DNA of 64,000 nt, from positions 62,001 through 126,000 of the forward strand of contig NZ_JAARLZ010000006.1 of assembly GCF_011759365.1 (NCBI RefSeq). Direction: 5' to 3'. This document shows, piece after piece, positions 16,659 to 27,834 of the stretch (position 1 is its first letter; each line of letters starts with the position of its first letter). Both the position numbers and the translations under genes were made by a program. Below the pieces are notes generated by a model. The model did no database searches, had not been told where the DNA came from, and was given only the letters and a program-made list of their open reading frames with translations. The DNA comes from Luteibacter anthropi. GTDB taxonomy: Bacteria > Pseudomonadota > Gammaproteobacteria > Xanthomonadales > Rhodanobacteraceae.

Positions 16659-19184
16659 ATGTCCGATAACCAGGGGGTTCTGATCTTCACGCCACGCCGC
16701 GAGATTCGTCGCGCGGTGTTCGATGCGCTGGATACCGAGGGCGATGTGCTGCTGCTTAGTGCGCGCGATGCGGAGCAGCTCACGGCTTTGCTCGTCGATT
16801 CGCCGCCCTTGCACGTGGCGATCGTCGCCGCTGACGGCACCGACGACCTTGCCCGTGGCCTGCGCATTCTGCGTGGGATGCCCGCTTATGCCGAGGTGCC
16901 TATCGTCTATCTCGTCGGTGACGATCCGGCGGCTACGCCGCCCGATGGACATGCGTTCTGGCTGCGCGAAAGTGCCATCGCCACGGAACTGGGACACCGT
17001 ATACGCGCGGCGATGAGCTTTGCCACGCCCGCGCCCTCGCCGGTTGTCGCGGGCAGTGACTATCGCTTTGCTTTTGATGCCGGTGCGGCGTGGGTGGTAG
17101 CGAATACCCCGCAGGGCCGCATCCTGGAAAGCGGCCAGATGATGGAGCGGCTATGCACTGGCGACGGCCCGTTGCAGGGGCGTCTGCTTGCCGATCTTTT
17201 CGAACTGCCGCCAGGCGTGGGCTGGCCGCTACCCGATGGCGACGGCCAGCCCTGCGTGTTGCGCCGGCCGGATGGTGCGGGTATTCCGGGCGAAGTCGAC
17301 GTACGCCATCTGGTCGATGGCCAGGGCCATCGCGTGGCCCTGGCGTTTCGCGACCTGCGTGTACGCCATACGGCAGACCGCGCCCTCGACCTGCTTGCCG
17401 CGATGGGTTCGTTTCCTGCCGACGACGAGGGCATGGGCGAGATGGCCGGGCGCGTGGCCGAGGCGCTGGGGCTGGACGTGCTTGCCGTATGGGCGGCCTT
17501 CCCCGAAAGCGATCACGACCCCGAGTTGGTGGCCCGTGTATGGAGCGGCCCCGGACACATCGAATGGGGCGACGCGGCCGATATTTCCCTGCTGAAAACG
17601 TGCCTTGGCGGCGAGAACATCTCGCGCCTGGTCGAGGGGGCGGGAACGCCGTGGACCGATCCCCTCGTCGAAGCCCTGGGACTGGAGGCATTCGCCTTCA
17701 TCCCGTTGTTCGACGAGCGCCACACCGTGCTTGGTGCGCTGCTGGCCGGCACACGATCGCATCGTGGTGCGGGACGCATGCTGGAAACGGCAATGCGCGC
17801 GGTAGGCGCGCGCTTCGCCGCCATGCTCGAACTGCGTCGTAGCCGCGAGCAGGGGCGTGCTCGTGGCCTTATCGATCCGCTGACGGGCCTGCCGAACCGC
17901 CTTCTGTTCAACGACCGCCTGGATACGACGATTCGCGAAGCCCAGCGCACGGGTGAATGTTTCGCCGCGCTGATGGTCGACCTGGATCGCTTCAAGGGCA
18001 TCAACGACACCCTGGGTCATGCGGTGGGCGACCAGGTGCTGGCGGCGGTAGCGCGCAGGCTGCGAGCCAGCGTCCGTGGCTCGGACACCGTCGCGCGTTA
18101 TGCGGGTGACGAATTCACGATGATCCTGCGCCACATCATCAAGCGCGACGATGTGCAGCGCATCGCCGAGAAGGTGGTGCAGGCGATGGAGGTGCCGCTG
18201 GATCTCGGCGACGGTTCGGAATTGCAGGCCACCGTATCGGTCGGCATCGCATTCTTTCCGGACGACGCGGTCGACGGCGAATTGCTGCTGCACCACGCCG
18301 ACGAGGCCATGTACGGCGCCAAGAGCCTGGGGCGCAACAACTACCAGGTCTACGCCGCCAATCTGGATGCATCGCAACAGCAGCAGATCGAACTCAAGGC
18401 ACGGTTGCGCCATGCGGTCCGCAATGACGAGCTGCGTGTCTTCTATCAGCCCCAGGTCGATGCCGTCACCGAAGACATCGTCGGCATGGAGGCGCTGGTG
18501 CGCTGGGAGCATCCCGAACTGGGGATGATCAGCCCCGCCTTCTTCATTCCGCTGGCCGAAACCACGGGATTGATCGTGCCCATCGGCGAATGGGTGCTGC
18601 GCACGGCCTGCGCGCAGGCCCGTGAATGGGAAGACCGCTACCGGCTGGGCCTGCGGCTGGGTGTGAACCTGTCCGCCGTGCAGCTCATGCAGCCGAATCT
18701 CGCGGTCACCGTGGCGTCGGTACTAAAGGAAACCGGTCTCGATGCCGCCCAGCTCGAACTGGAGGTGACCGAAAGCATCAGCGTAAAGACCGTGCCGCAC
18801 CTGGTGGACACGCTGGAGGCGCTGCATGCCCTGGGTTGCCGCATCGCCATCGACGATTTCGGCACGGGCGCGGCCTCTCTCGACTATCTGCGCCGCCTGC
18901 CGGCGGATCGCATCAAGATCGACCAGAGCTTTGTGAGGAATATCGGAGTCGATCCCGATGACGAGGCCATCGTGCGCTCTACGATCGAGATGGCTCATCG
19001 TCTCAAGCGCGGGGTGGTGGCGGAGGGCGTCGAGGGAGAGGAACATCTGCAGTTCCTCAGGGCCCAGGGCTGCGACGAGCTCCAGGGTTACCTGTTCTGC
19101 CGCCCGTTACCCGTGGTTACATTCGACAAGCTGCTGGCCGAACGGCTGCGCCTGATGGGGGAGGGGATGGCCGCCCCGGCTTGA
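16659..19184 (+). CDS. Multidomain GGDEF-EAL c-di-GMP signalling protein
   Basis: 841 residues, soluble. Order: receiver-like domain (~1-120, weak, without the clear phospho-Asp pocket), PAS-like region (~130-245), GAF-like region (~250-395), GGDEF (~405-565; TDPL-type start DPLTGLPNRLLFNDRL and a variant A-site YAGDEF) and EAL (~580-830; GMEALVRWEHPELG, DDFGTG, KIDQSFV). The EAL residues for phosphodiesterase activity look complete. The cyclase motif has Ala for the first Gly, which some active cyclases tolerate. Net activity cannot be predicted. Paired with the 160-aa gene upstream; rpoE follows with its own promoter. Confidence 0.92.
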   Translation: MSDNQGVLIFTPRREIRRAVFDALDTEGDVLLLSARDAEQLTALLVDSPPLHVAIVAADGTDDLARGLRILRGMPAYAEVPIVYLVGDDPAATPPDGHAFWLRESAIATELGHRIRAAMSFATPAPSPVVAGSDYRFAFDAGAAWVVANTPQGRILESGQMMERLCTGDGPLQGRLLADLFELPPGVGWPLPDGDGQPCVLRRPDGAGIPGEVDVRHLVDGQGHRVALAFRDLRVRHTADRALDLLAAMGSFPADDEGMGEMAGRVAEALGLDVLAVWAAFPESDHDPELVARVWSGPGHIEWGDAADISLLKTCLGGENISRLVEGAGTPWTDPLVEALGLEAFAFIPLFDERHTVLGALLAGTRSHRGAGRMLETAMRAVGARFAAMLELRRSREQGRARGLIDPLTGLPNRLLFNDRLDTTIREAQRTGECFAALMVDLDRFKGINDTLGHAVGDQVLAAVARRLRASVRGSDTVARYAGDEFTMILRHIIKRDDVQRIAEKVVQAMEVPLDLGDGSELQATVSVGIAFFPDDAVDGELLLHHADEAMYGAKSLGRNNYQVYAANLDASQQQQIELKARLRHAVRNDELRVFYQPQVDAVTEDIVGMEALVRWEHPELGMISPAFFIPLAETTGLIVPIGEWVLRTACAQAREWEDRYRLGLRLGVNLSAVQLMQPNLAVTVASVLKETGLDAAQLELEVTESISVKTVPHLVDTLEALHALGCRIAIDDFGTGAASLDYLRRLPADRIKIDQSFVRNIGVDPDDEAIVRSTIEMAHRLKRGVVAEGVEGEEHLQFLRAQGCDELQGYLFCRPLPVVTFDKLLAERLRLMGEGMAAPA

Positions 19185-19232
19185 GCTGGCCCCGCCCATC
19201 CGCATATTTTCTCCGTGATGCCCTGCGAAGGT

Positions 19233-19259
19233 GAACTTGCGCGGGTCGTATTTGTCTCA
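19233..19259 (+). promoter_or_regulatory. Sigma-E-type promoter of rpoE
   Basis: GAACTT (19233-19238), 16 bp, TCTCA (19255-19259), 45 bp before the rpoE ATG. This matches the RpoE/AlgU consensus and implies autoregulation of rpoE-rseA-degP. Confidence 0.78.
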
Positions 19260-19304
19260 TTTGCGCCCGCGACTGGCCCCTGAAGAGTTAAGGAGACGGC
19301 CCGG

Positions 19305-19901
19305 ATGGGCGAAAACGAACTGGATCAAGCACTTGTCGAACGCGTGCAGCAGGGTGACCGGCGCGCATTCGATCTGCTGGTCCGCAAGTACCAGCACAAG
19401 GTGGTCGCGCTGATCTCCCGCTACGTGCACGACTGGACCGAGTGCGAGGACATCGCCCAGGAGGCCTTCGTGCGCGCCTGGCGCGCGCTGGGCTCGTTCC
19501 GCGGCGAGAGTGCTTTCTATACCTGGTTGTACAAGATCGCCGTCAACACGGCGAAGAACCACCTCGTGGCCATGGGGCGGCGCCCTCCCACGGGTGACAT
19601 CGACATCGAGGACGCGGTGTACGTGCCCGGGGCAACCCGGATGCACGAAAGTGCCACCCCCGAGCGCGAACTCATGCGCGAGCAGGTGGAACAAACCGTG
19701 TTTTCCACTGTCCAAGCCCTGCCCGAGGAGCTTCGGGTCGCGATTACCCTGCGCGAGGTGGACGGCAAGAGCTACGAGGAGATTGCCGCCATCATGGACT
19801 GCCCCATCGGCACCGTCCGTTCGCGTATTTTCAGGGCTCGTGAAGCCATCGACGACAAACTGCGGCCGCTGCTTTCCGACCGCGAGGACAAAAACCCATG
19901 A
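19305..19901 (+). CDS. rpoE: RNA polymerase sigma-E factor (RpoE/AlgU)
   Basis: Envelope-stress sigma factor, 198 residues. Region 2 (AFDLLVRKYQHKVVALISRY, ECEDIAQEAFVRAWRAL, SAFYTWLYKIAVNTAKNHLV) and region 4 (LPEELRVAITLREVDGKSYE, then CPIGTVRSRIFRAREAI) are canonical for the RpoE group. ATG 19305 with AAGGAG just upstream. Overlaps rseA by 4 bp (ATGA), giving coupled synthesis of sigma and anti-sigma. Confidence 0.96.
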   Translation: MGENELDQALVERVQQGDRRAFDLLVRKYQHKVVALISRYVHDWTECEDIAQEAFVRAWRALGSFRGESAFYTWLYKIAVNTAKNHLVAMGRRPPTGDIDIEDAVYVPGATRMHESATPERELMREQVEQTVFSTVQALPEELRVAITLREVDGKSYEEIAAIMDCPIGTVRSRIFRAREAIDDKLRPLLSDREDKNP

Positions 19902-20551
19902 GCGAAGCCAATCGGGAATTCCTCTCTGCCGGCATGGACGGAGAGCTGTCGCGGGAGGAAATCCGCTTCCTGCTGCGTCGTCTCGACGCCGATCAGGGCC
20001 TGAACGAGGCCTGGTCGCGCTATCACGTGGCGCGTGACGGCTTGCGCCGCGAGAGCGTTCCGCCGGTGTCCCGCGATTTCGCCAGCCGCGTCATGGCTGC
20101 CATCGAGGCCGAATCCGCCATCGCCGTGCTCGCCGCCCCCCAGCGTCGCCGCTGGCTGCACTGGTCGGCCGGTGGTGCCATCGCTGCCAGTGTCGCCGTG
20201 GCCGCGCTCATGCTGTCGCAGCCGGCCGGCAACGGCGGTTCCGGTGCCGTTCCCCAGGTAGCTCAGGGGCACTCCCTGCTCGGCGACACGCAGGTAGCCG
20301 AAGCGGCCTCCGAGCCGGCGTCGGCGCCCGTGGCCCCGCAGTGGCTCACCGGCAACATGGCCTCCCAGTTCACCCAGAAGGCGGCCTACGAAGGCCCGGG
20401 TGACGAGGGTGCTGTCTACCTCCCGCGCTCCACGCCGTATCAGATTCATCGTACCCGTGCCGCCCAGGCCACGGAGAACGGCTACATGCTGCTGGTCCGT
20501 CCGGACGGCAGCCGCTACGTGGCTCCGGTCACGTCGTCGACGGCGCACTGA
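19898..20551 (+). CDS. rseA: Anti-sigma-E factor RseA
   Basis: 217 residues. The cytosolic N-terminal sigma-binding domain has the family look (REFLSAGMDGELSREEIRFL, WSRYHVARDGLRR). A single membrane helix (LHWSAGGAIAASVAVAALML) is followed by a periplasmic tail with Ala/Pro/Glu-rich linker and a C-terminal segment (GYMLLVRPDGSRYV). Holds RpoE at the membrane until regulated proteolysis. No rseB follows; degP comes next. Confidence 0.9.
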   Translation: MSEANREFLSAGMDGELSREEIRFLLRRLDADQGLNEAWSRYHVARDGLRRESVPPVSRDFASRVMAAIEAESAIAVLAAPQRRRWLHWSAGGAIAASVAVAALMLSQPAGNGGSGAVPQVAQGHSLLGDTQVAEAASEPASAPVAPQWLTGNMASQFTQKAAYEGPGDEGAVYLPRSTPYQIHRTRAAQATENGYMLLVRPDGSRYVAPVTSSTAH

Positions 20552-20563
20552 CGCCACGACGCC

Positions 20564-20633
20564 CGCGCGCCGGTCGCCTCCGGCGCGCGTCTTCCCTTCA
20601 TTCGTAACAAGCCGTGCGGCATGCTCCGCACGG
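20564..20633 (+). other. Two hairpins between rseA and degP
   Basis: GCGCGCCGG/CCGGCGCGC (about 20565-20588) and CCGTGCGG/CCGCACGG (20612-20633) sit in the 113-bp gap. The first is followed by TCTTCCCTT, a weak T-rich tail. They could attenuate transcription into degP or stabilise mRNA ends. Confidence 0.5.
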
Positions 20634-20664
20634 TCAGCCGTGGCTATGTAAAAAGGAGGAAAAA

Positions 20665-22101
20665 ATGGCTCATTGGCATGCACGCGCGCTCCTGGGTGGC
20701 GCTCTGGTCGTCGCAGCGTCAGGCGCGCAGGCACAGAATCTGCCGGACTTCACCGGCATCGTCGACAAGTACGCCCCCGCGGTCGTCCACGTCGAGGCGA
20801 AAAGCAACGGCGGTGCCCGCACCCTTGCCAAAGGCAAGGGACGAAGCACGCCGAATATCTCGCCCGACGACCAGGATGAACTGCTGCGCCGCTTCTTCGG
20901 CATGCCCGGCATGCCCCAGCAGCCGCGCGAACAGACCTCGCTGGGGTCGGGTTTCATCATTTCCGCCGATGGCTACATCCTCACCAATGACCACGTCGTG
21001 GACGACGCGGACGAGGTGAAGGTGCGCCTGCAGGATCGCCGCACCTTCACCGCCAAGGTGGTGGGCAAGGATCCGCAGTACGACATCGCCCTGCTCAAGG
21101 TCGATGCCAAGGCGCTGCCCACGGTGGCCATCGGCGATTCGCGCTCCGTGAAGCGCGGACAGTGGGCGCTGGCCATCGGTTCGCCATTCGGCCTGGATGC
21201 CACCGTCACCCACGGCATCATCAGCGCGGTGGGTCGCAACCTGGGCAGCGGCGACCAGCCGTATACCTCGTTCATCCAGACCGACGTACCGATCAATCGC
21301 GGCAACTCCGGTGGTCCCCTGTTCAATCTCCAGGGCCAGGTGATCGGCGTGAATTCGCAGATCTACTCCACCTCGGGTGGCTACCAGGGCCTGTCGTTCT
21401 CCATCCCGATCGACGTGGCCATGAACGTGGTCCAGCAGATCAAGGACAAGGGTTACGTCTCCCGCGGCATGCTGGGCGTCACGGTGCAGCCGGTCGACCA
21501 GTTCGTGAAGAACCTCGACCTGCCCGATGCCAATGGTGCGCTGGTGGCCCAGGTCACCCCCGGCAGCGGAGCGGACAAGGCCGGCCTGAAGCAGGGCGAT
21601 GTGATCCTGGCCTTCAATGGCACGCCGATCACCTCGTCGGTGGACCTGCCGCCGCTGGTGGGCATCACCAAGCCGGGTAGCATGGCGAAGGTGGACATCC
21701 TTCGTGATGGCAAGAAGCAGACGGTAGACGTGAAGGTCGGCGAACTGCCTCGCGACAAGTCGGCCCTGGCGGCGGCCAGCACGGGCGACGAGGGCGCAAC
21801 AGGCGGTTCCGCCGCCGCGCTGGGCCTGGCGGTGCAGGATATCGACGCCGCCACCCGTTCCGAGCTGGGCCTGAAGGCGGGCGAGGGCGTAGTCGTCAGC
21901 AAGGTGTCCGATCGAGGGGCGGCCGCCGCCGGTCTCCAGGCGGGTGACATCGTGCTTATGGTGAACCAGAAGCGGGTCGGCAGTGCCGCCGCCTTCCGCG
22001 ATGCCACCAAGGGCATCAAGCCGGGTGATACGGCCATGCTCCTTGTGCGCCGCGACGATGCCACGCGTTTCGTCGGTATCACCGTGCCCAGCGACCGCTG
22101 A
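20665..22101 (+). CDS. degP: DegP/MucD-type periplasmic serine protease
   Basis: Signal peptide (MAHWHARALLGGALVVAASG, cut after AQA), trypsin-like domain with His in ILTNDHVVDD, Asp in PQYDIALLKVD and Ser in RGNSGGPLF, then two PDZ domains (SRGMLGVTVQPV; LGLAVQDIDAATRSELGLKA). 478 residues, typical of Do-type HtrA proteases. Degrades or refolds damaged envelope proteins. The strong Shine-Dalgarno AAGGAGGA precedes ATG 20665. Third gene of the rpoE operon, so presumably sigma-E induced. Confidence 0.95.
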   Translation: MAHWHARALLGGALVVAASGAQAQNLPDFTGIVDKYAPAVVHVEAKSNGGARTLAKGKGRSTPNISPDDQDELLRRFFGMPGMPQQPREQTSLGSGFIISADGYILTNDHVVDDADEVKVRLQDRRTFTAKVVGKDPQYDIALLKVDAKALPTVAIGDSRSVKRGQWALAIGSPFGLDATVTHGIISAVGRNLGSGDQPYTSFIQTDVPINRGNSGGPLFNLQGQVIGVNSQIYSTSGGYQGLSFSIPIDVAMNVVQQIKDKGYVSRGMLGVTVQPVDQFVKNLDLPDANGALVAQVTPGSGADKAGLKQGDVILAFNGTPITSSVDLPPLVGITKPGSMAKVDILRDGKKQTVDVKVGELPRDKSALAAASTGDEGATGGSAAALGLAVQDIDAATRSELGLKAGEGVVVSKVSDRGAAAAGLQAGDIVLMVNQKRVGSAAAFRDATKGIKPGDTAMLLVRRDDATRFVGITVPSDR

Positions 22102-22109
22102 AGCACCGT

Positions 22110-22140
22110 AGCCACCCGCCGTTCGGCGGCGGGTGGCCTT
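22110..22140 (+). terminator. Strong hairpin after degP
   Basis: GCCACCCGCCG, loop TTCG, then GCGGCGGGTGGC and CTTCC. A UUCG-capped stem of about 11 bp with only a short pyrimidine tail; a likely end of the rpoE operon before lepA. Confidence 0.6.
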
Positions 22141-22230
22141 CCATGCGATAATGTGGGATTCGCACCGGTCATGAAGGCTGGTGCGCGTCGTTCGCGCCGC
22201 GAGCGATGGTGAACTTGATCACGGCGCTCC

Positions 22231-24021
<1,791 letters not shown>

Positions 24022-24118
24022 ACCGCTCCACCGTGGCATGACGTTTTACCCTTGGAACCCGGTGCCGGATGCGCCGGAATGGGCCTGAAGGCCCCTCGAT
24101 ACGACTGACGGAGATGGC

Positions 24119-25021
24119 ATGGCGGCATTCGATTTTTCGGCGATCCTGCTCGGGCTGACGGTCCTTTTCGGACTGATCTGGCTGTTCGATCGCCTTTTCC
24201 TGGTGAAGGGCCGCCGCGCCCGTGCCGAGGCCTCCGGCGAGGAGCAGCCCGAGCCGTGGCCGGTCGACTGGGCGCGTTCGCTGTTTCCGGTGATCTTCGT
24301 GGTGCTGCTGCTGCGCTCCTTCGTTGCCGAGCCTTTCCGCATCCCGTCCGGCTCCATGATGCCCACGCTGGATGTCGGCGATTTCATCCTGGTGAACAAG
24401 TTCACCTACGGCCTGCGCATGCCGGCCTTCAACAACAAGCTGGTGGAAAACGGTGAACCCCGCCGCGGCGACGTGGTGGTGTTCCGTTTCCCGGGCTACC
24501 TCTGCAAGGACGAGCAGGGCAACACCATCCGTGGTGGTGATGTCACCTGCCAGAACCCGCATGCCCCCGTGCCCAGCGAAAACTGGATCAAGCGCGTCAT
24601 CGGCCTGCCGGGCGACCGCATCGAAACCCGGGGCAGCGATCTTTACATCAACGGCGAGCGCATCGGCGCCGACGAGCTGGGGCCGTACAAGGGCAACATG
24701 AACGAGCCCGAAGACCGCCTGCTGATGACCTACGGCTCCAAGCTCTACACCGAGCACCTGGGCAGCGTGAACCACACCATCGCCCTGACGCCCGCCTACA
24801 CGACGCCCATGGACATCCCGAACGCCGTGGTGCCCTCGGAAGTGCCCAAGGGCTGCTACATCGTGATGGGCGACAACCGGATGAACAGCACGGACAGCCG
24901 CTGGTGGGGCTGCATGCCGGAGCAGAACCTGGTGGGCAAGGCCTTCTTCGTCTGGCTGGCGTGGCGCGGCCCGGGCAACGGCTGGCTCGATTTCGGCAAG
25001 ATGGGCCGGGTCATCCACTGA
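24119..25021 (+). CDS. lepB: Signal peptidase I
   Basis: Cleaves signal peptides of exported proteins at the inner membrane. N-terminal helix ILLGLTVLFGLIWLFDRLF, second helix SLFPVIFVVLLLRSF, catalytic Ser in RIPSGSMMPTL, catalytic Lys in NWIKRVIGLPGDR, box E GDNRMNSTDSRWWG. 300 residues. Directly downstream of lepA, as in most gammaproteobacteria. Confidence 0.96.
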   Translation: MAAFDFSAILLGLTVLFGLIWLFDRLFLVKGRRARAEASGEEQPEPWPVDWARSLFPVIFVVLLLRSFVAEPFRIPSGSMMPTLDVGDFILVNKFTYGLRMPAFNNKLVENGEPRRGDVVVFRFPGYLCKDEQGNTIRGGDVTCQNPHAPVPSENWIKRVIGLPGDRIETRGSDLYINGERIGADELGPYKGNMNEPEDRLLMTYGSKLYTEHLGSVNHTIALTPAYTTPMDIPNAVVPSEVPKGCYIVMGDNRMNSTDSRWWGCMPEQNLVGKAFFVWLAWRGPGNGWLDFGKMGRVIH

Positions 25022-25158
25022 CGAACGCCAAGGCCGGTGTCACGCCGGCCGGCGTCCCGCGGCACGCCGGGACGCGGTAATCTCCGCAGCGGGGCGCCTG
25101 GCGCCCCGCGTGCATTATCAGCATCACAGGGGCCCACCACGGGCGGGGAACACGAGAC

Positions 25159-25533
25159 ATGAAGACCAGGCAATCGGGCATCACCCTCATCGGCTTCCTG
25201 CTGCTGCTAGTCGTCCTTGGTTTCTTTGCCTACATGGGCATGAAGCTGGTGCCGGCCTACACCGAGTTCTTCGGCGTGAAGAAGGCCATGTCCCAGCTCG
25301 CATCGGATGGCAATACCTCGGACATCAACGAAGTGCGCCGCAACCTGGCCTTCAAGATGAACTTCCAGTACGTGGACGACGCCACGATCCAGCCGAAGGA
25401 CATCACCATCGATCGCCAGAACAATGCCAGCGTCCTGCGCATTTCCTACGACAAGCGCGTGCATTTCCTCTACAACATCGACTTCCTCCTGCACTTCGAA
25501 AACGCGGTGCCGTTGAGAAACAGCCAGGCGTAA
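25159..25533 (+). CDS. DUF4845 membrane-anchored protein
   Basis: 124 residues with one N-terminal hydrophobic segment (GITLIGFLLLLVVLGFFAYM) preceded by KTRQSG, giving a pilin-like look, and a small extracytoplasmic domain. The family is found between lepB and rnc in xanthomonads and pseudomonads; function unknown. The 137-bp gap before it holds a GGGGCGCC/GGCGCCCC hairpin near 25091-25109. Confidence 0.82.
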   Translation: MKTRQSGITLIGFLLLLVVLGFFAYMGMKLVPAYTEFFGVKKAMSQLASDGNTSDINEVRRNLAFKMNFQYVDDATIQPKDITIDRQNNASVLRISYDKRVHFLYNIDFLLHFENAVPLRNSQA

Positions 25534-25542
25534 CGAGTCATC

Positions 25543-26199
25543 GTGGAGTTTCCGCATCATTTCCGTAATCCCTCCCTCGCGGATCTCGCGCTGACCCATC
25601 GCAGCGCGGGCAGGCCGAACAACGAGAGGCTGGAATTCCTTGGCGACGCGCTGCTAGGCGCGACGGTCGCCGAACTGTTGTACGACGCGCATCCCAACGC
25701 CAGCGAAGGCGAGCTGTCCCGGCTTCGCTCGCAGCTGGTCAATGGCCAGGCACTGGCCGTCGTCGCCCGCGAGCTTGAGCTGGGCGACCGGCTGAAGCTG
25801 GGCCCGGGCGAACTGAAAAGCGGCGGCTTTCGTCGCGAATCGATTCTCGCCGACGCGTTCGAGGCGCTGATCGCCGCCGTCTATCTCGACGACGGCTACG
25901 ACGCCTGCCAGCAGGTGGTGCGCCGGTTGTTCACGCCGCGCATCGCCGAACTCAAGCGCTCCAGCAAGGACGCCAAGACGCGTCTGCAGGAGTGGTTGCA
26001 GGGCAAGGGCCTGCCCTTGCCCGTCTACGAACTCATCGACAGCTACGGCGAAGATCACGCGAAGACCTTCGACGTCAGCTGCTCCATCGACGAGCCCACG
26101 GCGATCCGCGTGGAGGGCAGGGCGGGAAGCCGCCGTGCCGCCGAGCAGGAGGCCGCCGACGCCGTGTTGCGTCGTCTACAGGAAACACCGAAGTCATGA
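25543..26199 (+). CDS. rnc: Ribonuclease III
   Basis: Double-stranded RNA endonuclease for rRNA processing and antisense decay. Catalytic motif [12 protein letters not shown] near residue 27, second acidic site [14 protein letters not shown]-terminal dsRNA-binding domain ([38 protein letters not shown]). 218 residues; GTG start at 25543. Overlaps era by 4 bp (ATGA). Confidence 0.96.
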   Translation: MEFPHHFRNPSLADLALTHRSAGRPNNERLEFLGDALLGATVAELLYDAHPNASEGELSRLRSQLVNGQALAVVARELELGDRLKLGPGELKSGGFRRESILADAFEALIAAVYLDDGYDACQQVVRRLFTPRIAELKRSSKDAKTRLQEWLQGKGLPLPVYELIDSYGEDHAKTFDVSCSIDEPTAIRVEGRAGSRRAAEQEAADAVLRRLQETPKS

Positions 26200-27122
26200 A
26201 CGAAACCGAACACCCCGAAGGCGAAGCCGCCACCGATTTCCGTTGTGGTTATGTCGCCCTCGCGGGGCGACCCAACGTCGGCAAGTCCACCCTGCTCAAC
26301 GCCCTCATCGGCGTGCGCCTGAGCATTGTCAGCCACCGTCCGCAGACCACGCGTCACCGCATCCTGGGCATCTCGACCAAGCCCGAGGGGCAGATCCTCT
26401 ACGTCGATACGCCGGGCATGCACCGTGGTGCCAAGCGCGCCATGAACCGCAGCATCAACCGCACGGCGCGGGCGGCCATCACGGAAGTCGACCTGGCCGT
26501 GCAGGTGATCGAGGCCGGTCGCTGGACGGACGAAGACGCCGCGATGTATGCCGCCCTCAGCGAGCAGAAAGACCTGCCGAAGCTGCTGGCGATCAACAAG
26601 GTCGACCTGCAGAAAGACAAGACGATCATGCTGCCCTTCGTCGCCGACCTGATGCAGAAGCATCCGTTCGACGAGGTCTATTACGTCAGTGCGCTGAAGT
26701 CCAAGGGTCTGGACGGCCTGGAAAAGGGCATCCTCAAGCGCCTGCCCCAGCAACCGGCCGTCTACGGCGAAGACGAAATCACCGACCGCAGCGAGCGTTT
26801 CCTTGCAGCGGAGCTGGTGCGCGAGCAGCTGATGGTGCGCCTGGACCAGGAGCTTCCGTACGCCACCACGGTGGAAATCGAGCAATTCCAGGATCGTCCC
26901 GACGGCATCGCCGAGGTGCACGCGGTGATCTGGGTCGAGCGCGACGGCCAGAAGGCGATCGTGATCGGTGACGGCGGTGCCCAGCTCAAGGCCATCGGCA
27001 CGTCGGCCCGTAAAGCGATGGAGCATCTCTTCGAGCGCAAGGTCTTCCTCAAGCTCTGGGTGAAGGTGCGCGAAGGCTGGGCCGACGACGAGAACCTCCT
27101 GAAGCGTTTCGGCTACGAGTGA
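26196..27122 (+). CDS. era: GTPase Era
   Basis: Binds 16S rRNA during 30S assembly. P-loop [17 protein letters not shown]3 DTPGMH, G4 NKVD, and a C-terminal KH domain ([40 protein letters not shown]). 308 residues. Start ATG 26196 overlaps the rnc stop; the longer frame upstream lies inside rnc and is not used. Confidence 0.96.
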   Translation: MNETEHPEGEAATDFRCGYVALAGRPNVGKSTLLNALIGVRLSIVSHRPQTTRHRILGISTKPEGQILYVDTPGMHRGAKRAMNRSINRTARAAITEVDLAVQVIEAGRWTDEDAAMYAALSEQKDLPKLLAINKVDLQKDKTIMLPFVADLMQKHPFDEVYYVSALKSKGLDGLEKGILKRLPQQPAVYGEDEITDRSERFLAAELVREQLMVRLDQELPYATTVEIEQFQDRPDGIAEVHAVIWVERDGQKAIVIGDGGAQLKAIGTSARKAMEHLFERKVFLKLWVKVREGWADDENLLKRFGYE

Positions 27123-27138
27123 GCCTGGACGGGCCGGC

Positions 27139-27831
27139 ATGCGCGTCGAACGAGAACCTGCCTTCGTCCTGCATGCGCGGCCCTATCGCGAAACCTCGCT
27201 GCTGGTCGAATGCCTGAGTTGCTATCACGGCCGGCTGGGCGTGGTTGCACGAGGTGTCCGCCGGGAGCGCGCACAAGTGCAGCGTGCGCAATTGGAGCCC
27301 TTCCAGCGGCTTGAACTCGACCTCATGCTCAAGGGAGAGCTGGCCACCTTGCGTGGCGCGGAACCGGTGGGCCCGGTCCAGCGGCTCTCCGGTGATGCGG
27401 GCATGGCGGGCCTCTATCTCAATGAGCTGGTCGTGAGGCTCACGGGGCGGCAGGATCCCAATCCGGAGCTGTTCGGCCTGTACGAGCGCACACTTGCCCG
27501 GATGGCCGGGGGTGAGCCGCTGGCCTGGACGCTGCGTCGCTTCGAGCGCGACATGCTCGATTCGCTGGGTTATGCGTTGCAGCTCGATATCGATGCAGCC
27601 ACTGGCGAGCCGCTCGATCCGACGCGTGGCTATTACTACGATCCGGAGGCCGGCGCGACGCCGGGGCGTGCCGGTGATCCGCATGCGATACGCGGAGGTG
27701 ACCTGCTGGCGCTCGCCAGCGATACCTCTCCCGATACGGCCGGCCTGGCATCGTTGCGTCGCATGATGCGCCAGGTCATTTCGTTTCACCTGGGGGGCGG
27801 TGAACTGAAAGCCTGGCGCGTATTGCGCTGA
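27139..27831 (+). CDS. recO: DNA repair protein RecO
   Basis: Loads RecA in the RecFOR pathway. The N-terminal OB-fold (AFVLHARPYRETSLLVECLS, RLGVVARGVRR) and helical C-terminus (LAWTLRRFERDMLDSLGYAL) match the family; 230 residues. No zinc-type Cys cluster, as in other gammaproteobacterial RecO. Closes the lepA-recO string. pdxJ, often next, is absent; the following gene runs the other way. Confidence 0.93.
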   Translation: MRVEREPAFVLHARPYRETSLLVECLSCYHGRLGVVARGVRRERAQVQRAQLEPFQRLELDLMLKGELATLRGAEPVGPVQRLSGDAGMAGLYLNELVVRLTGRQDPNPELFGLYERTLARMAGGEPLAWTLRRFERDMLDSLGYALQLDIDAATGEPLDPTRGYYYDPEAGATPGRAGDPHAIRGGDLLALASDTSPDTAGLASLRRMMRQVISFHLGGGELKAWRVLR

Positions 27832-27834
27832 ATA

